Notes: generated by a model not told the origin, from the sequence alone. Numbered from the stretch's first letter, positions 46,981-58,264 are shown. The stretch: DNA of 64,000 nt from Paraburkholderia sejongensis (GCF_020880815.1 NZ_JAJITD010000002.1:310001-374000); one strand, 5' to 3'. Program-made: numbers and translations.

Positions 46981-48219
46981 ATGAGCAAGCGTAAAGTCGT
47001 AGTAGGCATGTCGGGCGGCGTCGATTCGTCGGTTACCGCGTGGCTGCTGAAGGAACAGGGCTACGACGTGGTCGGCCTGTTCATGAAGAACTGGGAAGAC
47101 GACGACGACAGCGAATACTGCTCGACGCGGCAGGACTGGATCGACGTGGTGTCGGTGGCGGACCTGATTGGCATCGACGTCGAAGCGGTCAACTTCGCGG
47201 CCGAATACAAGGACCGCGTGTTCGCCGAATTCCTGCGCGAGTACTCGGCCGGCCGCACGCCGAACCCGGACGTGCTGTGCAACGCCGAAATCAAGTTCAA
47301 GGCCTTTCTCGATCACGCGATGTCGCTCGGCGCGGAAACCATCGCGACCGGCCACTATGCGCGCGTGCGCGAGAACAACGGCCGCTTCGAACTGCTGAAG
47401 GCGCTCGACCACACGAAGGACCAGTCGTACTTCCTGCACCGGCTGAACCAGGCACAGCTGTCGAAGACGCTGTTCCCGCTCGGCGAGATTCCGAAGACGC
47501 AAGTGCGCGAGATCGCCGAAAAGATCGGTCTGCCGAACGCGAAGAAGAAGGATTCGACCGGCATCTGCTTCATCGGCGAGCGGCCGTTCCGCGACTTCCT
47601 GAACCGCTATCTGCCGACCAAACCGGGCCCGATGAAGACCACCGACGGCAAGACCGTCGGCGAACACATCGGCCTCGCGTTCTACACGTTCGGCCAGCGC
47701 AAGGGCATCGGTCTGGGCGGCAGCAAGGACGGCAGCGGCGAGCCGTGGTTCGCGGCCGGCAAGGATATTCCGAGCAACACGCTGTATGTGGCCCAAGGTC
47801 ACGATCATCCGTGGCTGCTGTGCAATACGCTGGTGGCCGGCAATACCAGCTGGGTCGCCGGCGAGCCGCCGGCTGAAGGCTTCGCGTGCGGCGCGAAAAC
47901 CCGCTACCGGCAAGCCGACGCCGCGTGCACCTTCAATGCGGCCGCTGGTGCGTCCGCCAGCGGCGAGGGCCTGTTCCAGCTGACTTTCGAAACCGCGCAA
48001 TGGGCGGTCACGCCGGGCCAGTCAGCGGTGCTGTACGACGGCGACGTGTGCCTGGGCGGCGGCATCATCGAACGCGCGATGACCGGCCAGCCGGCCGAGC
48101 TGCCGCCGGATCAGCCGGAGCCGCAAACGCGCGCGCAGCGGCGCAAGCACGCGCACAAGCGCGCGCAAGGCGAGCCGCAAGCCACGCGGCAAAAAGCGGC
48201 GCTGCTGGGCGAGCGCTAA
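46981..48219 (+). CDS. mnmA: tRNA-specific 2-thiouridylase MnmA
   Basis: A 412-residue enzyme forming 2-thiouridine at wobble position 34 of Lys, Glu and Gln tRNAs. The PP-loop is [10 protein letters not shown] (residues 9-18), and the catalytic cysteines are Cys100 ([10 protein letters not shown]) and Cys196 ([10 protein letters not shown]). The C-terminus carries an extra tail of about 35 residues rich in Arg, Gln, Lys and Ala, beyond the normal end of the family. It follows the NUDIX gene on the same strand. Confidence 0.95.
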   Translation: MSKRKVVVGMSGGVDSSVTAWLLKEQGYDVVGLFMKNWEDDDDSEYCSTRQDWIDVVSVADLIGIDVEAVNFAAEYKDRVFAEFLREYSAGRTPNPDVLCNAEIKFKAFLDHAMSLGAETIATGHYARVRENNGRFELLKALDHTKDQSYFLHRLNQAQLSKTLFPLGEIPKTQVREIAEKIGLPNAKKKDSTGICFIGERPFRDFLNRYLPTKPGPMKTTDGKTVGEHIGLAFYTFGQRKGIGLGGSKDGSGEPWFAAGKDIPSNTLYVAQGHDHPWLLCNTLVAGNTSWVAGEPPAEGFACGAKTRYRQADAACTFNAAAGASASGEGLFQLTFETAQWAVTPGQSAVLYDGDVCLGGGIIERAMTGQPAELPPDQPEPQTRAQRRKHAHKRAQGEPQATRQKAALLGER

Positions 48220-48459
48220 GCGATGCGCCACGGCGAGCGCGGCGGATCGGGTGGCTTCGGCACTGTCGGTGGTTCGCACCTTGGCTTCGGACTTCCCACG
48301 TCCGCACGCTGCGCGCTTGCGCCGACGGGCGCCGCGCCTTTCGTCTGAAGTGCGCCGTCCCGTGAGCCGCGAGCGCCAGTTTTCCTTCGCGACGGATTCC
48401 GCCCGCGCCAGCCGCGCGGACGCTCCCGCCGCAACGATCTTCCTCGCACTGGAGTCCCC

Positions 48460-50070
48460 ATGTTTTCTCGACGCTATCTGGCCATGTGGTGCGCGATCGC
48501 ACTGTTCGCAGCCTGCGCCGCGCTCGCCGCGACGCATCATCTGTCGTGGTTCTGGATCATCGCGCCGGTCGCGCTCGTCGCGCTCGGCGTGTACGACCTG
48601 ACGCAGGAACGCCACGCGATCCTGCGCAACTACCCGCTTTGGGGCCACCTGCGTTTCGTCTTCGAATTCATCCGCCCGGAAATCCGCCAGTACTTCGTCG
48701 AAGACGACACCGACGAAAAGCCGTTCTCGCGCGCGCAACGCAGCATCGTCTATCAGCGCGCGAAGAACGACGTGGACAGCCGCCCGTACGGCACCGAACT
48801 CGACGTCAAGGCGACCGCGCACGAATGGATCAGCCACTCGCTCGCGCCGACCAGACTCGACAATCACGACTTCCGCATCGTGGTCGGCCCCGATCGCGCG
48901 CAACCTTATTCGATGTCGATCTTCAACGTATCGGCGATGAGCTTCGGTTCGCTGTCGGCGAACGCGATCATGGCGCTGAACCTCGGCGCAAAGAAAGGCA
49001 ACTTCGCGCACGACACCGGCGAAGGCTCGATGTCGAAGTATCACCGCGTGCATGGCGGCGACATCATCTGGGAGATCGCGTCCGGTTACTTCGGATGCCG
49101 TAACGACGACGGCACCTTCAGCGCCGAGAAATTCGCGAAGCAGGCCGCCGAGCCGCAGGTGAAGATGATCGAGATCAAGCTGTCGCAAGGCGCGAAGCCG
49201 GGTCACGGCGGCGTGCTGCCGGCCGCGAAGATCACGCCGGAAATCGCCGAGACGCGCGGCGTGCCGATGGGCCGCGACTGCATCTCGCCGGCCACTCACT
49301 CGGAGTTTTCGACGCCGCGCGAACTGCTCGAATTCGTCGAGCGGCTGCGCACGCTGTCGGGCGGCAAGCCGACCGGCTTCAAGCTGTGCATCGGCCATCC
49401 GTGGGAATTCTTCGGCATTGCGAAGGCGATGCTGGAAACCGGCATCCTGCCGGACTTCATCGTCGTCGACGGCGCCGAGGGCGGCACCGGCGCGGCGCCG
49501 CTCGAATTCACCGATCACGTCGGCGTGCCGTTGCAGGAAGGGCTGCTGCTGGTGCACAACACGCTGGTCGGGATCGGTCTGCGGCAGCGCATCCGGATCG
49601 GCGCGAGCGGCAAGATGATCACCGCGTTCGATATCACGAAGACGCTCGCGATCGGCGCGGACTGGGTCAACGCGGCGCGCGGCTTCATGTTCGCGGTCGG
49701 CTGCATCCAGGCGCAGACCTGCCACACCGGCCGCTGCCCGACCGGCGTCGCGACCCAGGACCCGGTGCGCCAGCGCGCGCTGGTGGTGCCGGACAAGGCG
49801 GACCGCGTGTTCAGCTTCCACCACAACACGCTGCATGCGTTGCGGGAGATCATCCAGGCGGCGGGGCTCAAGCATCCGGCCGAGCTGCGCGCGCATCACA
49901 TCGTGCGGCGGGTGTCGTCGCATGAGGTGCGGCTGATGTCGGAACTGCTGAAGTACCTGCAACCGAACGATCTGCTCAACGGCAACTATCGCTATTCGCT
50001 GTTCGAGAAGTACTGGCCGATCGCGCAGGCCGATTCGTTTTCGCCGAAGGTGGAGTTGGCGGCGAGCTGA
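48460..50070 (+). CDS. Membrane-anchored glutamate synthase-like FMN protein
   Basis: A 536-residue protein with two N-terminal hydrophobic segments (residues about 7-25 and 28-45), then a full glutamate-synthase central/FMN-barrel domain (MSFGSLSANAIMALNLGA, GEGSMSKYH, SQGAKPGHGGVLPA, DGAEGGTGAAP). The 3Fe-4S cysteines are in CIQAQTCHTGRCPTG. No glutamine amidotransferase domain is present, so it is not a normal GOGAT. Such stand-alone proteins are widespread and uncharacterised. The membrane anchor suggests electron exchange with the quinone pool, which is inference. Confidence 0.87.
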   Translation: MFSRRYLAMWCAIALFAACAALAATHHLSWFWIIAPVALVALGVYDLTQERHAILRNYPLWGHLRFVFEFIRPEIRQYFVEDDTDEKPFSRAQRSIVYQRAKNDVDSRPYGTELDVKATAHEWISHSLAPTRLDNHDFRIVVGPDRAQPYSMSIFNVSAMSFGSLSANAIMALNLGAKKGNFAHDTGEGSMSKYHRVHGGDIIWEIASGYFGCRNDDGTFSAEKFAKQAAEPQVKMIEIKLSQGAKPGHGGVLPAAKITPEIAETRGVPMGRDCISPATHSEFSTPRELLEFVERLRTLSGGKPTGFKLCIGHPWEFFGIAKAMLETGILPDFIVVDGAEGGTGAAPLEFTDHVGVPLQEGLLLVHNTLVGIGLRQRIRIGASGKMITAFDITKTLAIGADWVNAARGFMFAVGCIQAQTCHTGRCPTGVATQDPVRQRALVVPDKADRVFSFHHNTLHALREIIQAAGLKHPAELRAHHIVRRVSSHEVRLMSELLKYLQPNDLLNGNYRYSLFEKYWPIAQADSFSPKVELAAS

Positions 50071-50250
50071 GCCGGCGCCTTCGATTTCGAAGCGGCAGCC
50101 GCCCAAAAACCGCATCCCGTCCCGCCGGCACCCGCAAAACGGGCCGTCCGGCTGTCCTTTCCGCTAAAATCTCGGGTTTAGCACTTCGCTCCACGGCCGC
50201 CTCGCGCGCTCCGACGTACGCGGCACGGCCCCATGCCCGAAAGGCACTTC

Positions 50251-51258
50251 ATGCTCACGTTTCAGCAAATCATCCTGACCTTGCAGTCCTACTGGGACAA
50301 GCAGGGTTGCGCGTTGCTCCAGCCGATCGACATGGAAGTCGGCGCGGGCACGTCCCACGTTCACACCTTCCTGCGCGCGATCGGCCCCGAGCCGTGGCGC
50401 GCCGCCTACGTGCAGCCGTCGCGCCGCCCGAAAGACGGCCGCTACGGCGAGAACCCGAACCGTCTGCAGCACTACTACCAGTACCAGGTGGTGCTCAAGC
50501 CGGCGCCGGAAAACATCCTCGACCTGTACCTCGGCTCGCTCGAAGCGCTCGGCTTCGACCTGAAGCAGAACGACGTGCGCTTCGTCGAGGACGACTGGGA
50601 AAACCCGACGCTCGGCGCGTGGGGGCTGGGCTGGGAAGTGTGGCTGAACGGCATGGAAGTGACCCAGTTCACGTACTTCCAGCAGGTCGGCGGGATCGAC
50701 TGCAAGCCGGTGCTCGGCGAGATCACCTACGGCCTCGAGCGCCTCGCGATGTACTTGCAGAAGGTCGAGAACGTCTACGACCTGGTCTGGACCGAGTGGG
50801 AAGAGCAAGGCCCGAACGGCCCGGAACTGCGCCGCCTGACCTACGGCGACGTGTATCACCAGAACGAAGTCGAACAGTCCACCTACAACTTCGAGCATGC
50901 GAACGTCGACCTGCTGTTCACGTTCTTCAACAGCTACGAAGCGGAAGCGAAGCGCATGATCGAAGCGCAGATCGCGCTGCCCGCCTACGAACTCGTGCTG
51001 AAGGCCGGCCACACGTTCAACCTGCTCGACGCGCGCGGCGCGATTTCGGTCACCGAACGCGCGGCCTATATCGGCCGGATTCGCGCGCTGTCGCGCCTCG
51101 TCGCGCAGGCTTACTACGAATCGCGCGAGAAGCTCGGCTTCCCGATGCTCGGCAATCCGGTGCACGGCGTGCCCGGCCTCACCACTGACGAGCAGGAAGC
51201 CGCGATGCCCGCGTGGGCTCCGCCGCTGAAAGTCGAACGCAAGATCGATCAGGACTGA
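50251..51258 (+). CDS. glyQ: Glycyl-tRNA synthetase alpha subunit
   Basis: A 335-residue class II synthetase catalytic subunit ([57 protein letters not shown]). ATG 50251 is preferred because AAAGG precedes it and MLTFQQ is the usual start; an ATG at 50233 has no site. glyS follows 15 bp later, giving the alpha2-beta2 bacterial enzyme. Confidence 0.95.
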   Translation: MLTFQQIILTLQSYWDKQGCALLQPIDMEVGAGTSHVHTFLRAIGPEPWRAAYVQPSRRPKDGRYGENPNRLQHYYQYQVVLKPAPENILDLYLGSLEALGFDLKQNDVRFVEDDWENPTLGAWGLGWEVWLNGMEVTQFTYFQQVGGIDCKPVLGEITYGLERLAMYLQKVENVYDLVWTEWEEQGPNGPELRRLTYGDVYHQNEVEQSTYNFEHANVDLLFTFFNSYEAEAKRMIEAQIALPAYELVLKAGHTFNLLDARGAISVTERAAYIGRIRALSRLVAQAYYESREKLGFPMLGNPVHGVPGLTTDEQEAAMPAWAPPLKVERKIDQD

Positions 51259-51273
51259 CGAGAATTTCACCTC

Positions 51274-53373
51274 ATGACTCAATCTCAACACGCTACCCTG
51301 CTCGTCGAGCTGCTGACTGAAGAACTGCCGCCGAAGGCCCTCGCGCGTCTCGGCGACGCGTTCGCCGAAGGCATCGTGCAGCGCCTCGCGGCGCGCGACC
51401 TGATCGACGGCGAACCGTCGTTCGAACGCTACGCGACGCCGCGCCGCCTCGCGGTGACGATCCACAACGTGCGCGCGGTCGCGCCGGAAAAACACGTGCG
51501 CGAAAAAGTGCTGCCGGTCTCCGTCGCGCTCGACAAAGACGGCCAGCCCACCGCGCCGCTCGCGAAGAAGCTCGCCGCGCTCGGCTTCCCCGACTTCTCG
51601 GTGAACGACCTCGAACGCGCGCAGGACGGCAAGGCCGAAGCGTTCTTCCTGCGCTACGCGGCGCCGGGCGCGACGCTCGCCGACGGCCTGCAGGCCGCGC
51701 TCGACGAAACGCTCGCGAAGCTGCCGATTCCGAAGGTAATGACCTATCAGCGCCCGGACGGCTCGAGCGTGCAGTTCGTGCGCCCGGTGCATCGCCTGAC
51801 CGCGCTGCACGGCGAAGAAGTCGTGCCGGTCAGCGCGCTCGGCATCGACGCCGACGACACCACGCTCGGCCACCGCTTCCTGTCCGAAGGCTTCGTGCAG
51901 ATCCAGCACGCGCAGTCGTACGCCGAAACGCTGCAACATCGCGGTCGCGTGATCGCCAGCTTCGCCGAGCGCAAGGAAGCGATCCGTTCGCAACTGCTCG
52001 CGCTGGCCGGCGAAGACAAGGTCGTGATGCCGGACGCGCTGCTCGACGAGGTGACCTCGCTGGTCGAATGGCCGGTCGTCTACGCATGCCGCTTCGAGGA
52101 CGAATTCCTGCAGGTCCCGCAGGAATGTCTGATCCTGACGATGCAGACCAACCAGAAGTACTTCGCGCTGACCGATGCGAACGGCAAGCTGCGCTCGCGC
52201 TTCCTGATCGTGTCGAACATCGAGACCGATACGCCGAACGAGATCGTCGAAGGCAATGAACGCGTGGTGCGCCCGCGTCTGGCCGACGCGAAGTTCTTCT
52301 TCACGCAGGACAAGAAGAAGCCGCTCGCCGAGCGCGTGCCGCTGCTCGCCAACGTCGTCTATCACAACAAGCTCGGCTCGGCGCTGCAACGCGTCGAGCG
52401 TCTCGAAGGGCTGGCCGGCGCGATCGCCGCGCTGACCGGCGCGGACGTCGCGCTCGCGAAGCGCGCCGCGCGCCTCGCGAAAGCCGACCTGATCACCGAC
52501 ATGGTCGGCGAATTCCCCGAGCTGCAAGGCACGATGGGCACGTACTACGCGCGCCACGACGGCGAGCCGGAAGAAGTCGCGCTCGCGTGCTCGGAGCACT
52601 ATCAGCCGCGCTTCTCCGGCGATGCGCTGCCCACCACCGCGACCGGCACCGTCGTCGCGCTCGCCGACAAGCTCGAAACGCTGGTCGGCATCTGGGGCAT
52701 CGGCCTGCAACCGACCGGCGAGAAAGACCCGTTCGCGCTGCGCCGTCACGCGCTCGGCGTGCTGCGGATTCTGGTCGAGAAGCAACTGCCGGTCGACTTC
52801 GTCGAACTGCTGCGCGCCGCGTATGCGCAATTCGCGGGCGTGCCGAACGTCGCCGATTCGACCGCCGCGATCTACGAGTTCAGCATGGACCGCCTGCGCG
52901 GCCTGCTGCGCGAACGCGGCTACGCGGCCGGCGAAATCGACGCGGTGCTGGCGCTGAACCCGACGCGCCTGGACGACATCGTCGCGCGTCTGGATGCGGT
53001 GCGCGAATTCGCGTCGCTCGCCGAAGCGGCATCGCTCGCGGCGGCCAACAAGCGCATTTCGAACATCCTGAAGAAGTCGGAAGGCGTGGGCAATGGCGGC
53101 GTGCAGCCGGCGCTGCTGACCGAAGCGGCGGAGCAGGCGCTCAACGCGCAGCTCGAGCAGGTCACGCCGCGCGTGCAGTCGCAACTGGCCGCGCGCGACT
53201 ACACCGGCGCGCTCACCGCGCTCGCCGCGCTGCGCGAACCGGTCGACACGTTCTTCAACGACGTGATGGTCAACGCCGAAGATCCGGCGTTGCGTGCGAA
53301 CCGTCTGGCACTGCTCGGCGCGCTGCATCAGCAGATGAACTGCGTCGCCGACATTTCCCGACTCGCCGCCTGA
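51274..53373 (+). CDS. glyS: Glycyl-tRNA synthetase beta subunit
   Basis: A 699-residue beta subunit with [15 protein letters not shown] at the start and blocks such as [25 protein letters not shown] and [17 protein letters not shown]. It binds tRNA-Gly through HD-like and anticodon-binding domains. Normal length. Tightly linked to glyQ upstream and gmhB 10 bp downstream, so probably one transcript. Confidence 0.96.
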   Translation: MTQSQHATLLVELLTEELPPKALARLGDAFAEGIVQRLAARDLIDGEPSFERYATPRRLAVTIHNVRAVAPEKHVREKVLPVSVALDKDGQPTAPLAKKLAALGFPDFSVNDLERAQDGKAEAFFLRYAAPGATLADGLQAALDETLAKLPIPKVMTYQRPDGSSVQFVRPVHRLTALHGEEVVPVSALGIDADDTTLGHRFLSEGFVQIQHAQSYAETLQHRGRVIASFAERKEAIRSQLLALAGEDKVVMPDALLDEVTSLVEWPVVYACRFEDEFLQVPQECLILTMQTNQKYFALTDANGKLRSRFLIVSNIETDTPNEIVEGNERVVRPRLADAKFFFTQDKKKPLAERVPLLANVVYHNKLGSALQRVERLEGLAGAIAALTGADVALAKRAARLAKADLITDMVGEFPELQGTMGTYYARHDGEPEEVALACSEHYQPRFSGDALPTTATGTVVALADKLETLVGIWGIGLQPTGEKDPFALRRHALGVLRILVEKQLPVDFVELLRAAYAQFAGVPNVADSTAAIYEFSMDRLRGLLRERGYAAGEIDAVLALNPTRLDDIVARLDAVREFASLAEAASLAAANKRISNILKKSEGVGNGGVQPALLTEAAEQALNAQLEQVTPRVQSQLAARDYTGALTALAALREPVDTFFNDVMVNAEDPALRANRLALLGALHQQMNCVADISRLAA

Positions 53374-53383
53374 GCATCGCGCC

Positions 53384-53938
53384 ATGCCGAACAAGAAAGT
53401 GGTGATTCTCGACCGCGACGGCGTGATCAACGTCGACTCCGACGCGTTCATCAAATCGCCGGACGAGTGGGTCGCGCTGCCCGGCGCGCTCGAAGCGATC
53501 GCGCGCCTGAACCAGGCGGGCTATCGCGTCGCGGTCGCGACCAATCAGTCGGGTATCGGCCGCGGCCTGTTCGACATGGACGCGTTGAATGCCATGCACC
53601 TGAAGATGCACCGCGCCGCCGCCGCGGTCGGCGCGCGCATCGAAGCGGTGTTCTTCTGCCCGCACACGGCGGAAGATCATTGCGAATGCCGCAAGCCGAA
53701 GCCCGGCATGCTGAAGATGATCGCCGAGCGCTTCGAAATCGATCCCGCGCAAACGCACGTGGTCGGCGATTCGCTGCGCGACCTGCAGGCGGGCGCGGCG
53801 CTCGGTCATCCGGTGCATCTGGTGCTGACCGGCAAGGGCCGCAAGACGCTCGCCGCCGGCGGCCTGCCCGAAGGCACGATCGTGCACGACGACCTGCGCG
53901 CGTTCGCGCTGGACTTCCTCGCCGACGCCCAGGAGTGA
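53384..53938 (+). CDS. gmhB: D-glycero-beta-D-manno-heptose-1,7-bisphosphate 7-phosphatase
   Basis: A 184-residue HAD phosphatase of ADP-heptose (lipopolysaccharide inner core) synthesis. DRDGVIN carries nucleophile Asp10 and Asp12; the zinc loop CPHTAEDHCECRKPKPGM and VGDSLRDLQAG are typical of GmhB. It is placed between glyS and plsC, linking translation and envelope genes in one probable operon. Confidence 0.94.
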   Translation: MPNKKVVILDRDGVINVDSDAFIKSPDEWVALPGALEAIARLNQAGYRVAVATNQSGIGRGLFDMDALNAMHLKMHRAAAAVGARIEAVFFCPHTAEDHCECRKPKPGMLKMIAERFEIDPAQTHVVGDSLRDLQAGAALGHPVHLVLTGKGRKTLAAGGLPEGTIVHDDLRAFALDFLADAQE

Positions 53939-53990
53939 AGCCGGCACCCTCGCGTGCCGCGCGCGCTCCCTACCCCCAATCTTTACGCCG

Positions 53991-54749
53991 ATGCGCACAC
54001 TCCGCTCCCTGCTGCTGCTGATCTATTTCGTGCTGGTCACGGTGCCGTACGCGACCGCGTGCTTCATCGCGTTCCCGTTCCTGCGCGCGGAAAACCGCTA
54101 CTGGATGGCGGCCGGCTGGTGCCGTCTGACGCTGTGGACAGTGCGCTGGCTGAACGGCATCCGCTATCGGATCGAAGGCTACGAGAACCTGCCCGACGGT
54201 CCGGCCGTGCTGCTGTCGAAGCACCAGTCGGCGTGGGAAACGCTCGCTTTTCCGGCGCTGATGCCGCGGCCACTGTGCTACGTATTCAAGCGCGAGCTGC
54301 TGTACGTGCCGTTTTTCGGCTGGGCGCTCGGCATGCTGAAGATGGTTCACATCAACCGCAAGGAAGGCAAGTACGCGTTCGAGTCGGTGATCAACCAGGG
54401 CAAGACGCGCATGGCCGAAGGCGCGTGGGTGATCATGTTCCCGGAAGGCACCCGCACGCCGACCGGCAAGCAGGGCAAGTACAAGACGGGCGGCGCGCGC
54501 TTCGCGATCGCGACCGGCGCGCCGGTCGTGCCGATTGCGCACAACGCGGGCCGCGTCTGGCCGCGTAACTCGTTCCTGAAATATCCGGGTATAGTCACGG
54601 TGTCGATCGGCAAGCCGATCGACACGACGGGCCTCACGCCCGATGAAGTGAACAAGCGCGTCGAGCAGTGGATCGAAGCCGAAATGCGCCGCATCGATCC
54701 CGCTGCGTACCGCGCGGCGGCCGACGATTCCGCCGCCGCTCCCATCTGA
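53991..54749 (+). CDS. plsC: 1-acyl-sn-glycerol-3-phosphate acyltransferase (PlsC-like)
   Basis: A 252-residue membrane acyltransferase making phosphatidic acid. Motif I reads KHQSAWE, an HX4E rather than the textbook HX4D; motif III is FPEGTRTPTGKQGKYK, followed by GAPVVPIAHNAG. One N-terminal hydrophobic helix (LRSLLLLIYFVLVTVPYA). The Asp-to-Glu change occurs in related lysophospholipid acyltransferases and need not impair activity. It follows gmhB. Confidence 0.9.
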   Translation: MRTLRSLLLLIYFVLVTVPYATACFIAFPFLRAENRYWMAAGWCRLTLWTVRWLNGIRYRIEGYENLPDGPAVLLSKHQSAWETLAFPALMPRPLCYVFKRELLYVPFFGWALGMLKMVHINRKEGKYAFESVINQGKTRMAEGAWVIMFPEGTRTPTGKQGKYKTGGARFAIATGAPVVPIAHNAGRVWPRNSFLKYPGIVTVSIGKPIDTTGLTPDEVNKRVEQWIEAEMRRIDPAAYRAAADDSAAAPI

Positions 54750-54789
54750 CGCGCCACGCCCTCAGGGCGCGTTGCGCGAAGCGAAGCCG

Positions 54790-55701
54790 ATGCAGAAGTC
54801 TCCCACGCCGCAACCCGCCGCGGCGCTCGAAAACCGGCAACTCGATCTCCCGCTCTTCGCCGAGCCGGGGTCGACAGCGTCGTCTCCATCACCTGTGTCG
54901 CCCGCGCCCGCTTTGCCCGGCGCGGCGGCGCCGTCATCCCTGCTCCAGCCGCCCGCGTCGCTGCTCGCGCCGGACGGCAGCAAGCTGCGCAGCCTGACCA
55001 TCGGTTCGCGCACGCTGCACTACGCGCTCAAGCGCTCGGCACGCCGCTCGATCGGTTTCGCGATCGACAGCACCGGCCTCACGATCACCGCGCCGCGCTG
55101 GGTCACGCTCGCCGACATCGAAAACGCGATCACCGAAAAACAGCGCTGGATTTTCACGAAGCTGATCGAATGGCAGACGCGCGTCGAGCAACGCGCGTTG
55201 CCGAAGATCGACTGGAAGGATGGCGCCGAGGTGCCCTACCTGGGCCAGCCGGTGCGCGTGATGCTCGGCGCGCCGCGCGGGACGCTCGCGTTCGATCCGC
55301 AGCAGGCCATCCTGCAATTGCCGCTGCCGTCACAGGCCGATCCGCAGCAGATCAAGGACCGCGTGCAGGGCTGGCTGCAAGGCGAAGCGAAGCGCCTGTT
55401 CGGCGAACGGCTCGCGATCTACGCGCAGAAGCTGGGAGTGAGTTATCGGACGTACGCGCTGTCGTCGGCGGCGACGCGCTGGGGCAGTTGTTCGAGCGAC
55501 GGCAAGATCCGCCTGAACTGGCGGCTGATCCACTTCCCGCTGTCGATCATCGACTACGTGGTCGCGCACGAACTCTCGCATCTGCGCGAGATGAATCACA
55601 GTCCGCGCTTCTGGCAGACCGTCGAATCGATTTTTCCGGAGTTTCGCGAGGCGCGGCAGACGCTGAAGTCGCATCCGCCGGAGTTGTTGCCGACGCTTTG
55701 A
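54790..55701 (+). CDS. YgjP-like (M48/DUF45) zinc metallopeptidase-family protein
   Basis: A 303-residue protein: a Pro/Ala/Ser-rich N-terminal region of about 70 residues, then the YgjP/DUF45 domain with RWGSCSSDGKIRLNWRLIHFP and the zinc motif HELSHLREMNHSPRFW (HExxH plus a third His). Role unknown; related WLM/SprT-type proteins act on protein substrates. ATG 54790 was chosen over the TTG at 54772. It is the last gene of the glyQ-to-metallopeptidase run, convergent with gloA. Confidence 0.87.
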   Translation: MQKSPTPQPAAALENRQLDLPLFAEPGSTASSPSPVSPAPALPGAAAPSSLLQPPASLLAPDGSKLRSLTIGSRTLHYALKRSARRSIGFAIDSTGLTITAPRWVTLADIENAITEKQRWIFTKLIEWQTRVEQRALPKIDWKDGAEVPYLGQPVRVMLGAPRGTLAFDPQQAILQLPLPSQADPQQIKDRVQGWLQGEAKRLFGERLAIYAQKLGVSYRTYALSSAATRWGSCSSDGKIRLNWRLIHFPLSIIDYVVAHELSHLREMNHSPRFWQTVESIFPEFREARQTLKSHPPELLPTL

Positions 55702-55761
55702 CGCGGCGGCGACAGAGGGGCGGCGGTGACGCGTATCCAACCGCGTCGCCCGCCGCTCACA

Positions 55762-56148
55762 TCACTTTTTCTTCTGAATGAATTCGATCTTGTAGCCGTC
55801 CGGATCGGTGACGAACGCGATCACGGTCGTGCCGTGCTTCATCGGGCCGGCTTCGCGCACGACATTGCCGCCCTGCGCCTTGATCTTCTCGCACGCGGCA
55901 TACGCGTCTTCGACTTCCACCGCGAGGTGGCCGAAACCGTTGCCCAGATCGTACGACGGCGTGTCCCAGTTGTGCGTCAGTTCGATGACCGTGCCGTCTC
56001 GCTCATCGCTGTAGCCGACGAAAGCCAGCGTGAATTTGCCGTCCGGATAGTCTTCGCGGCGCAGCAGTTTCATGCCGAGCAGTTCGGTGTAGAAATTAAT
56101 CGAACGATCGAGGTCGCCGACGCGGAGCATGGTGTGAAGCAGGCGCAT
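55762..56148 (-). CDS. gloA: Lactoylglutathione lyase (glyoxalase I)
   Basis: A 128-residue metal-dependent glyoxalase I, converting the methylglyoxal-glutathione hemithioacetal to S-lactoylglutathione. Very close to E. coli GloA from the first residues ([20 protein letters not shown]). Metal ligands are His5, Glu in TVIELTHNW, His in GFGHLAVEV and Glu in [13 protein letters not shown] upstream fixes ATG 56148; the frame to 56355 is a spurious extension. Confidence 0.96.
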   Translation of the reverse strand: MRLLHTMLRVGDLDRSINFYTELLGMKLLRREDYPDGKFTLAFVGYSDERDGTVIELTHNWDTPSYDLGNGFGHLAVEVEDAYAACEKIKAQGGNVVREAGPMKHGTTVIAFVTDPDGYKIEFIQKKK

Positions 56149-56388
56149 TGCGCACTCCCTTTTGTTGCTGAATAACGAGACCGTAAATGTACCCGGAATC
56201 GGGCGCCGTTGCAGGACGAAGCAGCATCCCGCGTGCCTCGTCGCGCGGCGTGAATGAACGACGCGGCCGGCGCACTTCGCTCGCCGCGCAGGCAGGTTTG
56301 CTATCGTATGCGTCTGCCGCGCGAGCGCATCGTGCACGCCGCTCGAACATAACATCCTGAGACATTCCCGCGTCCCCCGACCCCGCCC

Positions 56389-57357
56389 ATGAGCACGACC
56401 ACTGCCTCACCCGCGCGCCGCGCGCCGGATAGCTTCGCAATGCTGCTGATGGTCGGCTTGTGCGCGATCTGGGGCCTGCAGCAGGTCGCGATCAAAACCA
56501 CCAATGTGGCGCTGCCGCCGGTCTTTCAGGCGGGGCTGCGCTCGGCGATCGCGTCGGTGCTGGTGTGGGCGTGGGCACGCTCGCGCGGCACGCCGCTGTT
56601 TCGCGACGACGGCACGCTCGGCGCGGGACTCCTCGCCGGGGTGCTGTTCGCGGCCGAGTTCGTCTGCATCTTTCTCGGCCTCACGCTGACGAGTGCGTCG
56701 CGCATAGCGGTGTTCCTGTACACCGCGCCGTGCTTTACCGCGCTCGGGCTGCACTGGTTCGTCGACGGCGAACGGATGCGGCGGATCCAATGGCTCGGCA
56801 TCGGCGTCGCGTTCGCGGGGATCGCGCTCGCATTCGCGGATGGCTTCCTGCATCCTGGCGCGGGTTCGGCTGCAACACCGGGCGCCGGCGCAACGCACGG
56901 CTCGACGCTCGCGGGTGCCGCCGGCGATGCGCTCGGCGTGCTGGCCGGCATCGCGTGGGCCGCGACTACCGTGGTCGTGCGCGGCACGCGACTCGCGCAT
57001 ACGAGTGCGAGCAAGACGCTGTTCTATCAACTGGCGGTATCGGCGGCGGTGTTGCTCGCGCTTGCGCTCGGACTCGGCCAGATGCGGGTCGAGACGGTGA
57101 CGCCGCTCGCGCTCGCGAGCCTCGCGTATCAGGCGGTGGTGGTCGCGTTCGTCAGCTATCTGTTGTGGTTCTGGTTGCTGACGCGCTATATCGCTTCGCG
57201 GCTGTCGGTGTTTTCGTTTCTGACGCCGCTGTTCGGCGTGACCTTCGGCGTGCTGCTGCTCGGCGAGTCGTTCAGCACGCGCTTTCTGGTCGCCGCGCTG
57301 CTGGCGTTGAGCGGGATCGCGCTGGTCAACGCGCCGGCGAAACGGGCCGCCGGTTAG
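56389..57357 (+). CDS. EamA/DMT-family transporter
   Basis: A 322-residue inner-membrane protein with ten hydrophobic helices in two EamA repeats ([21 protein letters not shown] and [20 protein letters not shown] begin the halves). The family exports metabolites or amino acids; substrate unknown. A Gly/Ala-rich loop separates the repeats. It is convergent with rsmA. Confidence 0.87.
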   Translation: MSTTTASPARRAPDSFAMLLMVGLCAIWGLQQVAIKTTNVALPPVFQAGLRSAIASVLVWAWARSRGTPLFRDDGTLGAGLLAGVLFAAEFVCIFLGLTLTSASRIAVFLYTAPCFTALGLHWFVDGERMRRIQWLGIGVAFAGIALAFADGFLHPGAGSAATPGAGATHGSTLAGAAGDALGVLAGIAWAATTVVVRGTRLAHTSASKTLFYQLAVSAAVLLALALGLGQMRVETVTPLALASLAYQAVVVAFVSYLLWFWLLTRYIASRLSVFSFLTPLFGVTFGVLLLGESFSTRFLVAALLALSGIALVNAPAKRAAG

Positions 57358-57376
57358 CGTCCGCCCGGCGCGGCGC

Positions 57377-58219
57377 TTACTGCGCCGCCCCCGCCGAGCG
57401 CGCCGCCACCGCCTGCGCGACGCTCACATATTCGGCGACCGGCACGTCTTCCGCGCGCCGTTGCAGGTCGAAACCGAGCGCGTCGAAATCGACGGCATCG
57501 CGAAACGCCGACAACGTATTGCGCAGCATCTTGCGACGCTGCGAGAACGCTGCCGTCACCACTTCGCCGAGCACCTTTTCGTCGACCACCGGCAGTTCAT
57601 GCCGCTCGTACGGAATCATCCGGACGATCGCCGAATTGACTTTGGGCGGCGGCTGGAATGACTCGGGCGGCACGTCGAGCTGCTTGTCGATCACGTAGCG
57701 GTACTGCAGCATCACCGACAGCCGGCTGAACGCCTTGGTGCCCGGCTCCGCGACCATCCGCTCGACCACCTCGTTCTGCAGCATGAAGTGCTGATCGATC
57801 ACGCGCTCGGCGAAAGTCGCCAGATGAAACAGCAGCGGACTCGAGATGTTGTACGGCAGATTGCCGACGATGCGCAGCGACGCCTTCTCGCCCGGCGCCG
57901 CGAGCGAACCGAAGTCGAACGCGAGCGCGTCGCCCGCGTGCAGTTCGAGCAGAGCGCCGAACTTCGTTTTCAGACGGCCGATCAGATCGCGGTCCAGTTC
58001 GACCGCGTGCAGCGGCGACTCGGGCGTCGCGAGCCGCTCGATCAGCGGTTCGGTCAGCGCGCCAAGCCCCGGCCCGATCTCGACCATGCGCTCGCCGCGC
58101 TGCGGCCGGATCACGTCGACGATCGAATCGATCACGCCCATGTCGACCAGAAAGTTCTGACCGAAACGCTTGCGCGCGAGATGGCCCTGGTGCCGGCCTT
58201 GCTGTCTGCTGGTGGACAT
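57377..58219 (-). CDS. rsmA: 16S rRNA m6(2)A1518/A1519 dimethyltransferase
   Basis: A 280-residue KsgA/RsmA with N-terminal [11 protein letters not shown], the SAM motif [14 protein letters not shown] and the catalytic [12 protein letters not shown]. It dimethylates two adjacent adenosines at the 3' end of 16S rRNA in late ribosome assembly. Last gene of lptD-surA-pdxA-rsmA, separated from pdxA by 118 bp that contain CCGCGGGAAAA tandem repeats. Confidence 0.96.
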   Translation of the reverse strand: MSTSRQQGRHQGHLARKRFGQNFLVDMGVIDSIVDVIRPQRGERMVEIGPGLGALTEPLIERLATPESPLHAVELDRDLIGRLKTKFGALLELHAGDALAFDFGSLAAPGEKASLRIVGNLPYNISSPLLFHLATFAERVIDQHFMLQNEVVERMVAEPGTKAFSRLSVMLQYRYVIDKQLDVPPESFQPPPKVNSAIVRMIPYERHELPVVDEKVLGEVVTAAFSQRRKMLRNTLSAFRDAVDFDALGFDLQRRAEDVPVAEYVSVAQAVAARSAGAAQ

Positions 58220-58264
58220 CGAAGAAAGAAACGCTAGAAAGAAAACTGCTTGAGAAAAGGGAAA

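Noticed and set aside
50164..53454. A 1,096-codon open frame antisense to glyQ and glyS
   Set aside because: It mirrors the codon structure of two certain genes; in DNA with G or C at nearly all third positions the antisense frame stays open by chance. No domain is recognisable.
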